Positions 29,393 through 38,835 of a stretch of 64,000 bases of DNA are shown one piece after another. The position numbers were made by a program, and so were the translations under genes. Positions within the stretch are counted from its first letter, which is position 1, and each line of letters starts with the position of its first letter. Below the pieces are notes generated by a model. It was not told where the DNA came from. It saw nothing but the letters and a program-made list of their open reading frames with translations, and did no database searches. Source of the DNA: Aquisphaera insulae (GTDB lineage: Bacteria; Planctomycetota; Planctomycetia; Isosphaerales; Isosphaeraceae); assembly GCF_011064615.1 (NCBI RefSeq), contig NZ_JAALJH010000020.1:1-64000 (forward strand), read 5' to 3'.

Positions 29393-29901
29393 GTCTCCTC
29401 CTCCTCGGCCTCGGCGGTCTCCCGCACGACCTTGGCGCGTAGCTCCTCGATGGAATGGGACTCGGACTCGGCCGTCCGGAGGTCCTGGTAGAGGTCGTGG
29501 ATCTCGCGGACCTCCTCCTCGCTGCGGTCCTCCAGGTTGATGAGCTGCGGGCTCGCCTTATTCACGGCGGCCAGCAGCTCGTTGAGCTTCGCCTGCATGG
29601 CCAGCGTGTCCTTGGACTGGGATCGCTGGAGGAGGAACAGCAGGAGGAACGAAGACATCGTGGAGATCTCGTCCACCATCGAGTACGCGTTGTCCCAGCC
29701 GACGACGACGCTTGCCCCCAGCCAGAAGGCGAGCAGGCCGAATGCCGCGTGCGTGCCCCACGGGCCGCTCGTGAATTCCGAGGCCCGCTTCGCCAGCCCC
29801 TCGAACCGGTCGACCGACCGCCACCGGGGGCGGCTGGGCACGGCCGCTGCCTTCGGGAGACCGTCAACCTTCGGATCCTTGATTTCGATCCCGGTCGCCA
29901 T
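29380..29901 (-). CDS. low-affinity iron permease-like membrane protein
   Basis: A 173-residue protein. Two hydrophobic segments, near 51-68 ([18 protein letters not shown]) and 80-92, are followed by [21 protein letters not shown], the signature of the low-affinity iron permease family (PF04120): a small two-pass protein whose transport role is not well established in bacteria. A long acidic coiled coil makes up the C-terminal third. Its 3' end overlaps the tail of the SEC-C pseudogene on the opposite strand. No operon partner. Confidence 0.8.
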   Translation of the reverse strand: MATGIEIKDPKVDGLPKAAAVPSRPRWRSVDRFEGLAKRASEFTSGPWGTHAAFGLLAFWLGASVVVGWDNAYSMVDEISTMSSFLLLFLLQRSQSKDTLAMQAKLNELLAAVNKASPQLINLEDRSEEEVREIHDLYQDLRTAESESHSIEELRAKVVRETAEAEEEETQRS

Positions 29902-30345
29902 GGGTTGGTCCCCTGTTTCGGATCAGGCCGACATCGTGGCCCGGTCGAACTCCGCGGGGGGGGAAAGTCGCCGCGCAGCGGGTACGGGATCGTCAACGCG
30001 GAGCCTCGACCGGTCGGAAGAGAATGCCCGGCATGATTCTTCGTTCATGCAAGGCGCATTCCGGAGATTCCTGTCCGACGTGTGCTGAGGGTTGGCGGAT
30101 GGGCGTGTCGGGAGGCGAAGGCTCGCGGGGCGTGGGTCGCCTCACTCCGCCACGCCCACTCCATGCTTGCGGGGAGTTCATGGGGAGCTACCCCCTTGCT
30201 CGCTGGCGGCGAGGGAGGAGGGAGGCCGATATCCCCGGCTGGCTGACGAGCGGGGCTCTGCCAACCGCCGGGCCCCCCGAGGGCCGGCGCGACGCGGCTC
30301 GGGATCGTGCCCGAGTTGTGGCGCATTCCCGGCCCGGTCGACCCC
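29902..30345. other. intergenic region, nothing recognised
   Basis: About 440 bases between the iron permease-like gene's start and the end of the acyl-CoA ligase gene. Frames present are Arg/Gly/Ser-rich shadows. No hairpin or operator was recognised. Confidence 0.5.
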
Positions 30346-33096
30346 TCAGGGCTCGAGGCTCGCCCGGATGACCGACTCCTGGAGGTTGTGGGTCATCTTG
30401 AAGCGGAGCTTCTCGCAGATGCGTTGCATCTCGGTGTTCTCCGGGAGGATGTCCCCGAAGATGCGGCGGACGCCCTCGTCGCGGCCGATGGAGACCAGGC
30501 GGCTGAGGAGCTCGGAGCCCAGGCCCAGGCCCTGGAAGGGGTCGGAGACGACCAGGGCGAACTCGGCCTCGTCGGTGCCGCGGGACTTGCTCAGGCGGCC
30601 CACGGCGAGGATCTCATGCTCGCCGGTGGAGGGATCGCGGCGATCGGCGACGAGGACCATCTCGCGATCGTAGTCGATGAAGCAGATCCGGGTCAGGCGC
30701 TCGTGGGCGACCCGCGCCGTGTACTTCATCGCGTGGAAATAGCGGAGCGAGACGCTCCGTTCCGAGAGCGTGCCGTGGAATTTCACGAGCAGGGGCTCGT
30801 CCTCCGGGCGGATCGGCCGGAGGGTGAACGCCGTCCCGTCCTCGGCGGTCCAGGGCGAGACGTACCGCGTGGGATAGGGCCGGATGGCGGGCCTCGGCAG
30901 GGAGTCCAGGTCCACGTCGGGCGGATGGAGGATGACGCGGGCGTCGAGGGCGAGCAGGTGCTCGGGGGAGGCGAGCAGGGGATTGACGTCGATCTCGCGG
31001 ATCAGCGGCTGCTCGACCACCAGGCGGCTGAAGCGGACGAGGAGCTGCTCCAGCTCGAAGAGGTCCACGGCGGGGCGGCCGCGGACGCCCTGGAGCGCCT
31101 GGTAGATCCGGGTCTGCTCCATCATCCGCCGGGCGAGCGTGCTGTTGAGCGGGGGCAGGCCGAGCGCCCGATCCCGGAAGACCTCCACGAGCTGGCCGCC
31201 GGTGCCGAAGAGGAGGACCGGGCCGAACTGCGGATCCGGGCTGCTGCCGAGGATCAGCTCGTAGCCGTCGGTCCGGACCATCGGCTGGACGGTGACGCCC
31301 TCGAAGCCGCCCGGGCCGGCGGGCCCGAGGCGGCGGACGGCGGCCTCGATGGCGTGATAGGCGCCCCGGACGGCGTCGGCGTCGCGGAGGTTGAGCTGGA
31401 CGCCGCCGACGTCGGTCTTGTGGGTGATCGTCCGCGAGTGGAGCTTGAGGACGACCGGGTAGCCGATCTCCTCGGCGGTGGCGATGGCGGCGGCCGGGGA
31501 GTCGGCGACGATCGTCCGGACCGTCGGGATCCCGTAGGCGGCCAGCAGCCGCTTGGACTCGGCCTCCGTGAGCAGGGTCCGCCCCTCCCCGTGGACGGGG
31601 GCGATGATCGCCTCGGCCCGCTCGCGGGCGAGGGCGGCGGACTCGCCGCCGGCGGGCAGGTTCGGCGTCTCGTAGAGGCCTTGCAGGTTGTAGAACGAGC
31701 GCCACATCAGGGTGAAGACCGCGGCGGCGGCGTCCGGGTACGGGTAGGTCGGGATGCCGGCCTGGTTGAGGATCTGCTCGCCGGCCTGCACCGAGGCCCC
31801 CCCCATCCAGCTCGCCAGGACGGGCTTGCCGCTGATCCGGGCGTGCCGCCGGAGCTGCTCCGCGGTGGCGGTGGGGTCGGTCATCGCCTGGGGCGTGAGG
31901 ATGGCGAGCAGGCCGTCGATGTTGGGGTCCTTGGCGGCGACGGACAGGGCCCCGGCATACCGCTCCGGGCCGGCGTCGCCGAGGATGTCGATCGGATTGC
32001 CGCGGCTCCAGGCGGCGGGCAGGCAGGCGTCGAGCGCCGCGATCGTCTCCGGCGAGAGCTCGGCCAGCTCGCCGGCGTTCTGGATCAGCGCGTCGGTCGC
32101 CAGGACGCCCGGCCCCCCGGCGTTGGTGAGGATGGCGAGCCGCGGGCCCCGGGGGCGGGGCTGCTTGGCGAGCACCTCCGCCATGTCGAAGACCTGGGAG
32201 ATGCTCTCCACGCGGAGCACCCCGGCGCGGAGGAAGGCGGCGTCCAGGACCTCGTCGCTGCCCGTCAGGGCGCCGGTGTGCGAGGCGGCCGCCCGGGCCG
32301 CGGCCTCGCTCCGGCCCGCCTTGATGACGATGATCGGCTTGGTCAGGGCCACCTCGCGCGAGGCCGACAGGAACGACCGCGCATCGCCGATCGATTCCAT
32401 GTAGATCACGATGCACTTCGTGTACGGGTCGTCCCCCAGGTAGTCGATGAGGTCCCCCCAGTCCACGTCGATCATCGAGCCCACGGAGACGAACGCGCTG
32501 AAGCCGACGTTCTCGCGGAAGCTCCAGTCGAGGATCGCCGTGCAGAGGGCGCCGCTCTGGCTGATGAACCCCACGGATCCCGGCCGCGCGATCCGGGCGG
32601 CGAACGTGGCGTTCATGCCCGAATACGGCCGCATCACGCCCACGCAGTTGGGGCCGATGATCCGCATCCGCCCGCCCCGGGCCTGGTCCAGGATCTCCCG
32701 CTCCAGGCGGGCTCCTTCCGCGCCGATCTCCTTGAAGCCGGAGGAGATGATCACGGCCCCCCCGACCCCCGCCTCGACGCACTCCGCGATCACCCCGGGC
32801 ACCGTCCGCGCCGGCGTGGCCACGACGGCGAGGTCCACGGCGCCGGGGGCCGCCGCGATGGTCGGATAGGCCTGGATCCCCAGGACGTTCGCCCGCGATT
32901 CGTTGATCGGGTAGACCGTGGCGCCGAACGGCGAGTCGATCAGGTTCCGGAGCACCGCCCGGCCGACGCTCCCCTCCTTCTCCGTCGCGCCGATGATCGC
33001 CACCGTCCGGGGCGCGAAGATCGCGTCCAGGGGGAGCCGCTTGGGTTCGTCGTCGTCCGGTACGGCGTGCGCGGTGGCGGCGATCGCGGCAGTCAT
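30346..33096 (-). CDS. Pat-type protein: ADP-forming acyl-CoA ligase fused to GNAT acetyltransferase
   Basis: A 916-residue three-part protein. Residues about 20-480 form the CoA-binding and ligase alpha domains ([31 protein letters not shown] with the phospho-His). About 500-720 is an ATP-grasp beta domain ([37 protein letters not shown]). The C-terminus is a GNAT domain with acetyl-CoA motif [13 protein letters not shown]. This is the layout of PatZ/Pka lysine acetyltransferases, which acetylate and inactivate acyl-CoA synthetases; whether the ligase part is active cannot be told. The start MTAAIAATA has GAGG eight bases upstream. It lies upstream of the transcarboxylase operon's 3' end, same strand. 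Confidence 0.9.
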   Translation of the reverse strand: MTAAIAATAHAVPDDDEPKRLPLDAIFAPRTVAIIGATEKEGSVGRAVLRNLIDSPFGATVYPINESRANVLGIQAYPTIAAAPGAVDLAVVATPARTVPGVIAECVEAGVGGAVIISSGFKEIGAEGARLEREILDQARGGRMRIIGPNCVGVMRPYSGMNATFAARIARPGSVGFISQSGALCTAILDWSFRENVGFSAFVSVGSMIDVDWGDLIDYLGDDPYTKCIVIYMESIGDARSFLSASREVALTKPIIVIKAGRSEAAARAAASHTGALTGSDEVLDAAFLRAGVLRVESISQVFDMAEVLAKQPRPRGPRLAILTNAGGPGVLATDALIQNAGELAELSPETIAALDACLPAAWSRGNPIDILGDAGPERYAGALSVAAKDPNIDGLLAILTPQAMTDPTATAEQLRRHARISGKPVLASWMGGASVQAGEQILNQAGIPTYPYPDAAAAVFTLMWRSFYNLQGLYETPNLPAGGESAALARERAEAIIAPVHGEGRTLLTEAESKRLLAAYGIPTVRTIVADSPAAAIATAEEIGYPVVLKLHSRTITHKTDVGGVQLNLRDADAVRGAYHAIEAAVRRLGPAGPGGFEGVTVQPMVRTDGYELILGSSPDPQFGPVLLFGTGGQLVEVFRDRALGLPPLNSTLARRMMEQTRIYQALQGVRGRPAVDLFELEQLLVRFSRLVVEQPLIREIDVNPLLASPEHLLALDARVILHPPDVDLDSLPRPAIRPYPTRYVSPWTAEDGTAFTLRPIRPEDEPLLVKFHGTLSERSVSLRYFHAMKYTARVAHERLTRICFIDYDREMVLVADRRDPSTGEHEILAVGRLSKSRGTDEAEFALVVSDPFQGLGLGSELLSRLVSIGRDEGVRRIFGDILPENTEMQRICEKLRFKMTHNLQESVIRASLEP

Positions 33097-33565
33097 GTCG
33101 CTTCCCTCGTCCCTTCGCCCGGCCCCGTCGGCCGCGGGGCCCGCCCTCCCTGCCATCGCCCTGCGAGAATGATCGGCCGAATTCTCGGATTTTATGAGAT
33201 CGAGATTCATGGTCGTGCGACGCCGCGGCGCGTCCCCCGGCTGGATTCTCGCTCCGCCCGCGGGGCCTGTCCATGCGTCTCCGCGTCGAAACCCGGCCTT
33301 CGCGGGATTTCATCCCGGGCGAAGGATTCGAACGATCCGGCCCCGGCGGCGCGAGGCCGCGGGCGGCCCCTCTCCTCTATTCAGAGGATACGCTGCCTGG
33401 GCCGCGCGGGCTCGCGAAGAATGGCGATTTTTCCGACGGGGGATCTCTCCGAGCGGGCTCGCCCGGTCCCATGCCGGAGGGGGCTCCGCCCTCGACCGTG
33501 CGCGCCGTCGAGCTCCACCGCGTGCCGGTCGCCGGACGGAGGCGGCCCCTCCTGGGCCCCTCGGG
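33097..33565. other. intergenic region, nothing recognised
   Basis: About 470 bases between the epimerase gene and the Pat-type gene, both on the minus strand. It probably holds the latter's promoter, but no clear hexamers or palindromes are visible. Confidence 0.45.
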
Positions 33566-34006
33566 TCATGCGCCCTGGTGCCCGGCCTCGTCGTGGCCGC
33601 CGGTCGGCTCGCAGATCTCGGTCAGGACGCCGCACGAGCTCTTGGGGTGGAGGAAGGCGATGTTCAGGTGGTGGGAGCCGGGGCGGGACTTCTCGTCGAT
33701 CATCCGGATCCCGCCGGCCTTGAGCTCGGCGATCCGCCCTTCGATGTCCTCCACCGTGTAGGCGATGTGGTGCAGCCCTTCCCCCTTCTTCTCGATGAAC
33801 TTGGCCACGGTGGAGTCGGGCTCGGAGGGCTCCAGCAGTTCCAGGCGGATGTCGCCGACGCGGAAGAAGCCGACGTGGACCTTCTGGTCGGCGACGGTCT
33901 CCCTCCCCTCATAGGTGGCGCCCAGCGTCGCCTCGTAGAAGGGGCGCTGGTCGTCGATGGACTTGACGGCGATCCCGATATGATTGATCGCTTTGACGGG
34001 CTTCAT
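33566..34006 (-). CDS. mce: methylmalonyl-CoA epimerase
   Basis: A 146-residue glyoxalase-fold enzyme that interconverts (2S)- and (2R)-methylmalonyl-CoA. AINHIGIAVKSID, LELLEPSEPDSTVAKFIEKKGEGLHHIAYTVEDI and SSCGVLTEICE carry the conserved metal-binding His and Glu residues of the family, and the length fits. It is the last gene of the operon that starts with the 5S-like subunit. It links the transcarboxylase-like complex, which uses the S isomer, to the mutase, which uses the R isomer. Confidence 0.95.
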   Translation of the reverse strand: MKPVKAINHIGIAVKSIDDQRPFYEATLGATYEGRETVADQKVHVGFFRVGDIRLELLEPSEPDSTVAKFIEKKGEGLHHIAYTVEDIEGRIAELKAGGIRMIDEKSRPGSHHLNIAFLHPKSSCGVLTEICEPTGGHDEAGHQGA

Positions 34007-34097
34007 GGTCTCCTGCTCCTCCCCGGCCCGCGGGGGCCGGGGTCTCGGTCGGATGGGCTACGGGATACGTTGGGGTTCCGGGGGTCACCCGATGGGA

Positions 34098-34487
34098 TTA
34101 CTCGAACTCGACGAGCACCTGCCCCTGCTGGACGGCGTCGCCGGCGCTCACGTTGATCTTGGCCACCTTGCCGGCGATCGGCGCGGTGATGACGGTCTCC
34201 ATCTTCATCGCCTCCAGGACCAGCAGGGTGTCGTTGACCTGGATGGACTGCCCCGCCTGGGCGGAGATGCTGGAGACGGTGCCGGCGAACGGGCTGCGGC
34301 AGACCTTGCTCTCGTCGGCGACCTTCTCGCCGCCGGTCTGCGGCAGCGGGGGTGCGGCGACGGGGGCCGCGGCCGGCACCCGCGCGTGGATCCCGGGCCC
34401 GTAGTAGCCGGGCTGCGGCTGGTCGGGCTCGGAGACCTCGACGTCCACTTCGTATAACTTCCCGTCCACATTTATCTTGAGTTTCAA
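34098..34487 (-). CDS. biotin carboxyl carrier subunit (1.3S-like)
   Basis: A 129-residue protein. A short N-terminal domain (MKLKINVDGKLYEVDVEV) and Pro/Ala linker lead to a biotinyl domain with LLVLEAMKMETVITAPIAG, where the Lys between the two Met is biotinylated. It matches the 1.3S subunit of transcarboxylase and the carrier subunit of biotin-dependent decarboxylases. It lies between the small accessory subunit gene (10 bases upstream) and the epimerase gene. Confidence 0.94.
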   Translation of the reverse strand: MKLKINVDGKLYEVDVEVSEPDQPQPGYYGPGIHARVPAAAPVAAPPLPQTGGEKVADESKVCRSPFAGTVSSISAQAGQSIQVNDTLLVLEAMKMETVITAPIAGKVAKINVSAGDAVQQGQVLVEFE

Positions 34488-34497
34488 GGCTGGCTCC

Positions 34498-34857
34498 TCA
34501 CCGAAGTGTCGAAAGGGCGTGCGAGGCCTGGATCGTCACCCGCCCCTCCTGGGCCCACGCACCCGTCCGGATCAGGCTGATCTGGCGGATGTGCGCCTTC
34601 TTGCCCAGGAAGGCCGCGATGGCCGAGGCGATGACCAGGACGAGCTCCTCGCTGAGCCCCTCCGCGGGGGCCGCCGACGCGGGGGCCGCCTCCTTGACCT
34701 CGACGCGATCACTCTTGCTGCTGCTGTTACTGACGACGCCGGCGGCCGCCGTGGCCGCCTCGAGCGCGGCGACGCGGTCGCCCAGGCGGCCGATCTCGCG
34801 GCGCAGTCCCTCGATCAGCTCGGCCAGCCCCGAGGGAGTCACGGTCTCGGAATTCAT
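34498..34857 (-). CDS. small accessory subunit of the biotin carboxylase/decarboxylase complex
   Basis: A 119-residue protein with a predicted N-terminal coiled coil (LAELIEGLRREIGRLGDRVAALEAA), a Ser-rich linker and a C-terminal segment LSEELVLVIASAIAAFLGKKAHIRQISLI ending in WAQEGRVTIQASHAL. That C-terminal pattern resembles the soluble end of OadG-type and related small subunits that bind the carboxyltransferase subunit. There is no transmembrane anchor, unlike OadG. It sits between the 12S-like and carrier genes with tight spacing, so membership in the complex is likely; its role (assembly) is inferred. Confidence 0.65.
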   Translation of the reverse strand: MNSETVTPSGLAELIEGLRREIGRLGDRVAALEAATAAAGVVSNSSSKSDRVEVKEAAPASAAPAEGLSEELVLVIASAIAAFLGKKAHIRQISLIRTGAWAQEGRVTIQASHALSTLR

Positions 34858-34872
34858 GGGTCTGGCTCCGGA

Positions 34873-36429
34873 TTACAGGGGGATGAGGCCGTGCTTCTTG
34901 GGGGGCCGGTGATCGCGCTTGGTCTGGAGGTACTCCAGCGCCTGGGCCAGGTGCCGGCGGGTGTCGGCCGGGTCGATGATGTCGTCGACCAGCCGGCGGC
35001 CGGCCGAGACATACGGCGTGGAGAACGTGCTGCGATACTCGTCGATCAGCTCGGCCCGCTTCGCCGCCTTGTCCGCGGCCTTCTCCATCTCCTTGCGGAA
35101 GACGATCTCGACGGCCCCTTCCGCCCCCATGACGGCGACCTCGGCGGTCGGCCAGGCATAGACGCGGTCGGCCCCCAGGTCCTTGGAGCACATCGCCAGG
35201 TGGGCACCGCCGTAGGACTTGCGGAGGATGACCTGGATCTTGGGGACGGTGGCCGCGGAGTAGGCGAAGAGCATCTTCGCCCCGTTGCGGATGATGCCGC
35301 CGTACTCCTGCTGCACGCCCGGCAGGAATCCCGGGACGTCCACGAACGTCACCAGCGGGATGTTGAAGGCGTTGCAGAAGCGGATGAACCGGCTGGACTT
35401 GTTCGAGGCGTTGATGTCGAGGGCGCCGGAGAGGTAGCTCGGCTGGTTGGCGATGATGCCGATCGACCGGCCCAGGATCCGGGCGAAGCCCACCACGATG
35501 TTGGGGGCGTAGCCGGCCTGGACCTCCAGGAAGTCCGCCCGGTCCACGATCCCGCAGATCACGTCGCGGACGTCATACGCCTGCTTCCCCTCCACCGGGA
35601 CGACCTTGGCGAGCGCCGGGTTGGGGTCCACGTTGTTGTCGTGCGGCAGGCGGGGGGGATCTTCCAGGTTGTTCGACGGCAGGAAGCTGAGCAGCCGCTT
35701 GCAGATGTTGATGGCGTCGGCGTCGTCCTCGGCCGTGAAGTGGCTCACGCCGGAGTGGGCCATGTGGGCGTCGGCGCCCCCCAGGGCCTCGGCCGTGATC
35801 TGCTCGCCGGTGACCTGCTTGATGACCTGCGGGCCCGTGATGAACATCTGGGCCTGCTTGGTCATGATGACGTAGTCGGTCAGGGCCGGGCTGTAGGCCG
35901 CGCCGCCGGCGCACGGGCCGCAGATCAGCGAGATCTGGGGGACGGCGCCGGAGAGCTCCACGTTGGTGTAGAAGACCCGGCCGTAGCCGGAGAGGCTGTC
36001 GATCCCCTCCTGGACCCGGGCGCCTCCGGAATCATTGATGAAGATGAAGGGGCTGCCGGTGTGGAGGGCCATCTCCATCACGTCGGCGACCTTGTGGCTG
36101 TGGACCTCGCCGGCGGAGCCGCCCAGCACGGTGAAGTCCTGGCTGGCCAGGTGGACGAGCCGGCCGTCGAGCGACGCCGCGCCGGTGACCACGCCGTCGG
36201 CCGGCACCTCCTTGCCCGCCATCCCGAAGAGGGTCTGCCGGTGCTGCGCGAACAGGCCGATCTCCTCGAAGCTGCCCGGGTCCACGAGGGCCTCCACCCG
36301 CTCCCGCGCCGTCAGCTTGCCGTCCTTCTTCTGCCTCGCCAGCCGGTCGGGGCCGCCCCCCTGCTCCAGCTCGGCCCGCTTGGCGAGGAGGTCCTTCGTC
36401 AGGTCCTCCATCGTCTTCTTGGCGCTCAT
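34873..36429 (-). CDS. acyl-CoA carboxyltransferase subunit (transcarboxylase 12S / PCC beta / MmdA type)
   Basis: A 518-residue crotonase-fold carboxyltransferase. GGGPDRLARQKKDGKLTARERVEALVDPGSFEEI, GGSAGEVHSHKVADVMEMAL, INDSGGARVQEGIDSLSGYG, GPCAGGAAYSPALTDYVIM and VDVPGFLPGVQQEYGGIIRNGAK are family landmarks. It moves carboxyl between biotin and propionyl-CoA/methylmalonyl-CoA. Neighbouring 5S-like and carrier genes and the lack of a biotin carboxylase or membrane beta subunit favour the transcarboxylase 12S role over propionyl-CoA carboxylase or Na+-pumping decarboxylase. The start MSAAKKTMED-like MSAKKTMED is chosen by an AGGA site upstream. Confidence 0.92.
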   Translation of the reverse strand: MSAKKTMEDLTKDLLAKRAELEQGGGPDRLARQKKDGKLTARERVEALVDPGSFEEIGLFAQHRQTLFGMAGKEVPADGVVTGAASLDGRLVHLASQDFTVLGGSAGEVHSHKVADVMEMALHTGSPFIFINDSGGARVQEGIDSLSGYGRVFYTNVELSGAVPQISLICGPCAGGAAYSPALTDYVIMTKQAQMFITGPQVIKQVTGEQITAEALGGADAHMAHSGVSHFTAEDDADAINICKRLLSFLPSNNLEDPPRLPHDNNVDPNPALAKVVPVEGKQAYDVRDVICGIVDRADFLEVQAGYAPNIVVGFARILGRSIGIIANQPSYLSGALDINASNKSSRFIRFCNAFNIPLVTFVDVPGFLPGVQQEYGGIIRNGAKMLFAYSAATVPKIQVILRKSYGGAHLAMCSKDLGADRVYAWPTAEVAVMGAEGAVEIVFRKEMEKAADKAAKRAELIDEYRSTFSTPYVSAGRRLVDDIIDPADTRRHLAQALEYLQTKRDHRPPKKHGLIPL

Positions 36430-36497
36430 CGGCGGACATTCCTTTCTCGACAAATTCTAATTCGCTTTATTTTTCGTTATGTTTCAGTCTTCAAGGA

Positions 36498-38015
36498 TCA
36501 GGCGGGCTGGACGGTGACCTTGTGGGACCTGTCGCCGACCGTGATCTCGTAGGTGACCGGGCCGGTGATGGGGCCCTTGCCGTCGGCGGGCTTGGCCTTG
36601 CCGTCGGCCTTGGCGGGGGCGGCGGCGGGCTCGGCGGAGGGGGCCTTGCCCACGCTCTTGGGGCCCTGGTCCCGGGTGCCGAAGAACTTGGGGGCGACCT
36701 GGGGGAACATGGCGTAGGTCAGCACGTCCTCGTCGCTGCCGTTGCACCCCTTCAGGCCGATGGCGGTGTCGCGCAGGCCCTCCCACTCGGGCTTGAGCAG
36801 GTCGGCCGGGCGGCAGGTGATCGGCTCCTTCTTGGCGTGCTTGGCGGCGGCCTCGATGATCGCCGGGTCGCGGTCGGCGATCGTCTCGCCGTAGTAGCCC
36901 AGCATCAGGTCGGCGAACTCGCCGGTGAGCGCCTTGTACTCGCCCATCAGGACGTTGAACACGGCCTGGGTGCCGACGATCTGCGACGACGGCGTCACCA
37001 GCGGCGGATAGCCGGCCGCCTTGCGGACGCGGGGGACCTCCGCGAGCACGTCCTTGAGCCGGTCGCCGGCCCCCTGCTGGCGGAGCTGGCTCTCCATGTT
37101 GGAGATCATGCCGCCGGGGATCTGGCTGTCGAAGATCTCGGTCTCGACGCCCAGGATCTTGGATTCGAAGGCCGCATACTTGGGCCGGACGGCGGCGAAG
37201 TGCTCCTTGATCTTCTGGAGCCGGTCCTTGTCCAGCCGGGTCGTGTAGCCGGTCCCTTCCAGCATCTCCACCAGGGACTCGGTCGGGTTGTGGCCGGGGC
37301 CCAGGCTGAGCGACGAGATCGAGGTGTCCACGACATCGGCGCCGGCCTCGATGGCCTTCTGCAGGCTGACGAGCGTCACGCCGGTGGTCGAGTGGACGTG
37401 GACGTGCACCAGCGTGTCCGCGCCGCACTTCTCCTTGATCCCCTTGACGATGTCATAGGCCGGCTGGGGCCGCAGCAGGGCGGCCATGTCCTTGATGCAG
37501 ATGGTGTCCGCGCCCATGTCCTTGAGCCGCTGGGCCATCTCGACGAACTTCTCGACGGTGTGGAGCGGGGACGTGGTGTAGCAGATCGTCCCCTCGGCGA
37601 TCTTGCCGGTCCGGCGGACCGCGTCCATGGCGCGCTTCAGGTTGCGGACGTCGTTGAGCGCGTCGAAGACGCGGAAGACGTCCATGCCGTTCTCCGCCGA
37701 CTTGTCCACGAACCGGTCGACGACGGTGTCCTGATAGTGCCGATAGCCGAGCAGGTTCTGGCCCCGCAGCAGCATCTGGAGCCGCGAGTTGGGCATCAGC
37801 TTGCGGAAGGTCCGCAGCCGCTCCCAGGGGTCCTCGTTGAGGAAGCGGATGCAGGAATCATAGGTGGCCCCGCCCCAGCACTCCACGCTCCAGTAGCCGG
37901 CCTTGTCGATATCCTCGCAGGCGCCGACCATGTCCTCGGTGGCCATGCGCGTGGCGAGCAGGCTCTGGTGAGCGTCGCGGAGGGCCAGCTCCGTGACTTC
38001 AACCAATCGTGACAT
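36498..38015 (-). CDS. pyruvate/oxaloacetate carboxyltransferase (transcarboxylase 5S-like subunit)
   Basis: A 505-residue TIM-barrel carboxyltransferase. VTELALRDAHQSLLATRM holds the metal-binding Asp, MLLRGQNLLGYRHY the substrate Arg/Gln, MGADTICIKDMAALL the carbamylated-Lys motif, and VHVHVHSTTG the metal-binding His pair. It transfers carboxyl between biotin and pyruvate/oxaloacetate. After the barrel and linking domain the protein ends in an Ala/Lys/Pro linker and a short beta segment rather than a full biotinyl domain; biotin is on the separate carrier. First gene of the operon, with AGGAG nine bases before its ATG. Confidence 0.93.
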   Translation of the reverse strand: MSRLVEVTELALRDAHQSLLATRMATEDMVGACEDIDKAGYWSVECWGGATYDSCIRFLNEDPWERLRTFRKLMPNSRLQMLLRGQNLLGYRHYQDTVVDRFVDKSAENGMDVFRVFDALNDVRNLKRAMDAVRRTGKIAEGTICYTTSPLHTVEKFVEMAQRLKDMGADTICIKDMAALLRPQPAYDIVKGIKEKCGADTLVHVHVHSTTGVTLVSLQKAIEAGADVVDTSISSLSLGPGHNPTESLVEMLEGTGYTTRLDKDRLQKIKEHFAAVRPKYAAFESKILGVETEIFDSQIPGGMISNMESQLRQQGAGDRLKDVLAEVPRVRKAAGYPPLVTPSSQIVGTQAVFNVLMGEYKALTGEFADLMLGYYGETIADRDPAIIEAAAKHAKKEPITCRPADLLKPEWEGLRDTAIGLKGCNGSDEDVLTYAMFPQVAPKFFGTRDQGPKSVGKAPSAEPAAAPAKADGKAKPADGKGPITGPVTYEITVGDRSHKVTVQPA

Positions 38016-38402
38016 CGCTAATCACTCCTATTTGAACGATTCATCGTGCGACGCAGTCGACGCGTGCGGCCGCGGTCCGTCGCGGCGAGAGAGAGGCGCG
38101 ACGGAGATGACCCCTAGAGGGTCGTCATGGCCCCGGGAGCAGCTCGCCGCCATCGGGGGCGGGCTTCAGCTTCCCAGACACTTGGTGACGCTCCGGAGGA
38201 CCGGAGGAGACTCAATAGTACCACCGAGAATCCCGGGTTTCACGCACCTTGTCCCCCTCCGGGGCGAAACTCTCCGGGATTTCACGATTCGGCTGGTACA
38301 ATGCCCGCCGCGAGGCCCGCCCGCCGCGGCCCCCCTGGATGGGACCGGTCGGCCCGTTCCCGCCGGCCGCGCGGCGACCCTCGGCATGCACGGAGCCGCG
38401 CC
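38016..38402. other. divergent promoter region of operon and thioesterase
   Basis: About 390 bases between the divergently read 5S-like and thioesterase genes. It must contain promoters for both. No strong hexamers or operator palindromes could be assigned. Confidence 0.4.
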
Positions 38403-38810
38403 ATGGAGAACTCGCTGCCGATCGTCGTCCGGCCCACCGAGATCGACGTCAACGGGCACGTCAACAACGCCAAGTTCGTCGAATACCTGGAGTGGGGCCG
38501 GGAGGAATGGTACGACCGCAGCGGCCTGACCTACGACCGCCTGGACGCCATGGGCGCGCAGACCGTGACCGTGAACCTGAACCTGAACTACCGCAAGGAA
38601 TGCCGCCAGGGCGAGAACCTCACGATCGTCACCCGCCCCGAGCGCCTCGGCCGCACCAGCTTCGCCTTCCACCAGGAGGTCCGCAAGGCGGACGGCACCG
38701 TCGCGGCCGACGCGATCGTCACCCTGGTCACCATCGACCCGGCGAGCCGCAAGCCCCGGCCCGTGCCCGACGAGCTGGCCGCGGCCCTGAAGTCAACCGA
38801 CAACGGATGA
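38403..38810 (+). CDS. hotdog-fold acyl-CoA thioesterase
   Basis: A 135-residue 4HBT-family protein. EIDVNGHVNNAKFVEYLEWGREEWY is the conserved catalytic helix region with the Asp/His/Asn pattern of YbgC/FadM-like thioesterases, and the remaining strands fit one hotdog domain. It should hydrolyse acyl-CoA or acyl-ACP thioesters; chain length is unknown. It reads away from the transcarboxylase operon. A palindromic repeat follows directly. Confidence 0.88.
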   Translation: MENSLPIVVRPTEIDVNGHVNNAKFVEYLEWGREEWYDRSGLTYDRLDAMGAQTVTVNLNLNYRKECRQGENLTIVTRPERLGRTSFAFHQEVRKADGTVAADAIVTLVTIDPASRKPRPVPDELAAALKSTDNG

Positions 38811-38835
38811 CGCGAATCACACGGATGGGGGAGGG
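38804..38835. repeat. extra copy of the CACGGATG repeat arm
   Basis: GGATGACGCGAATCACACGG followed by ATGGGGGAGGG overlaps the thioesterase stop codon. It is a diverged copy of the arm at 38862-38898, from which it differs at a few positions. Confidence 0.55.

Noticed and set aside
29902..30345. Small frames as hidden genes
   Set aside because: Both strands give Arg/Gly/Pro-rich peptides without start sites or third-position bias.
30307..33723. 1138-residue plus-strand open frame
   Set aside because: Antisense to the Pat-type gene, with Asp/Gly/Arg-rich composition typical of GC-rich shadows and no family motif.
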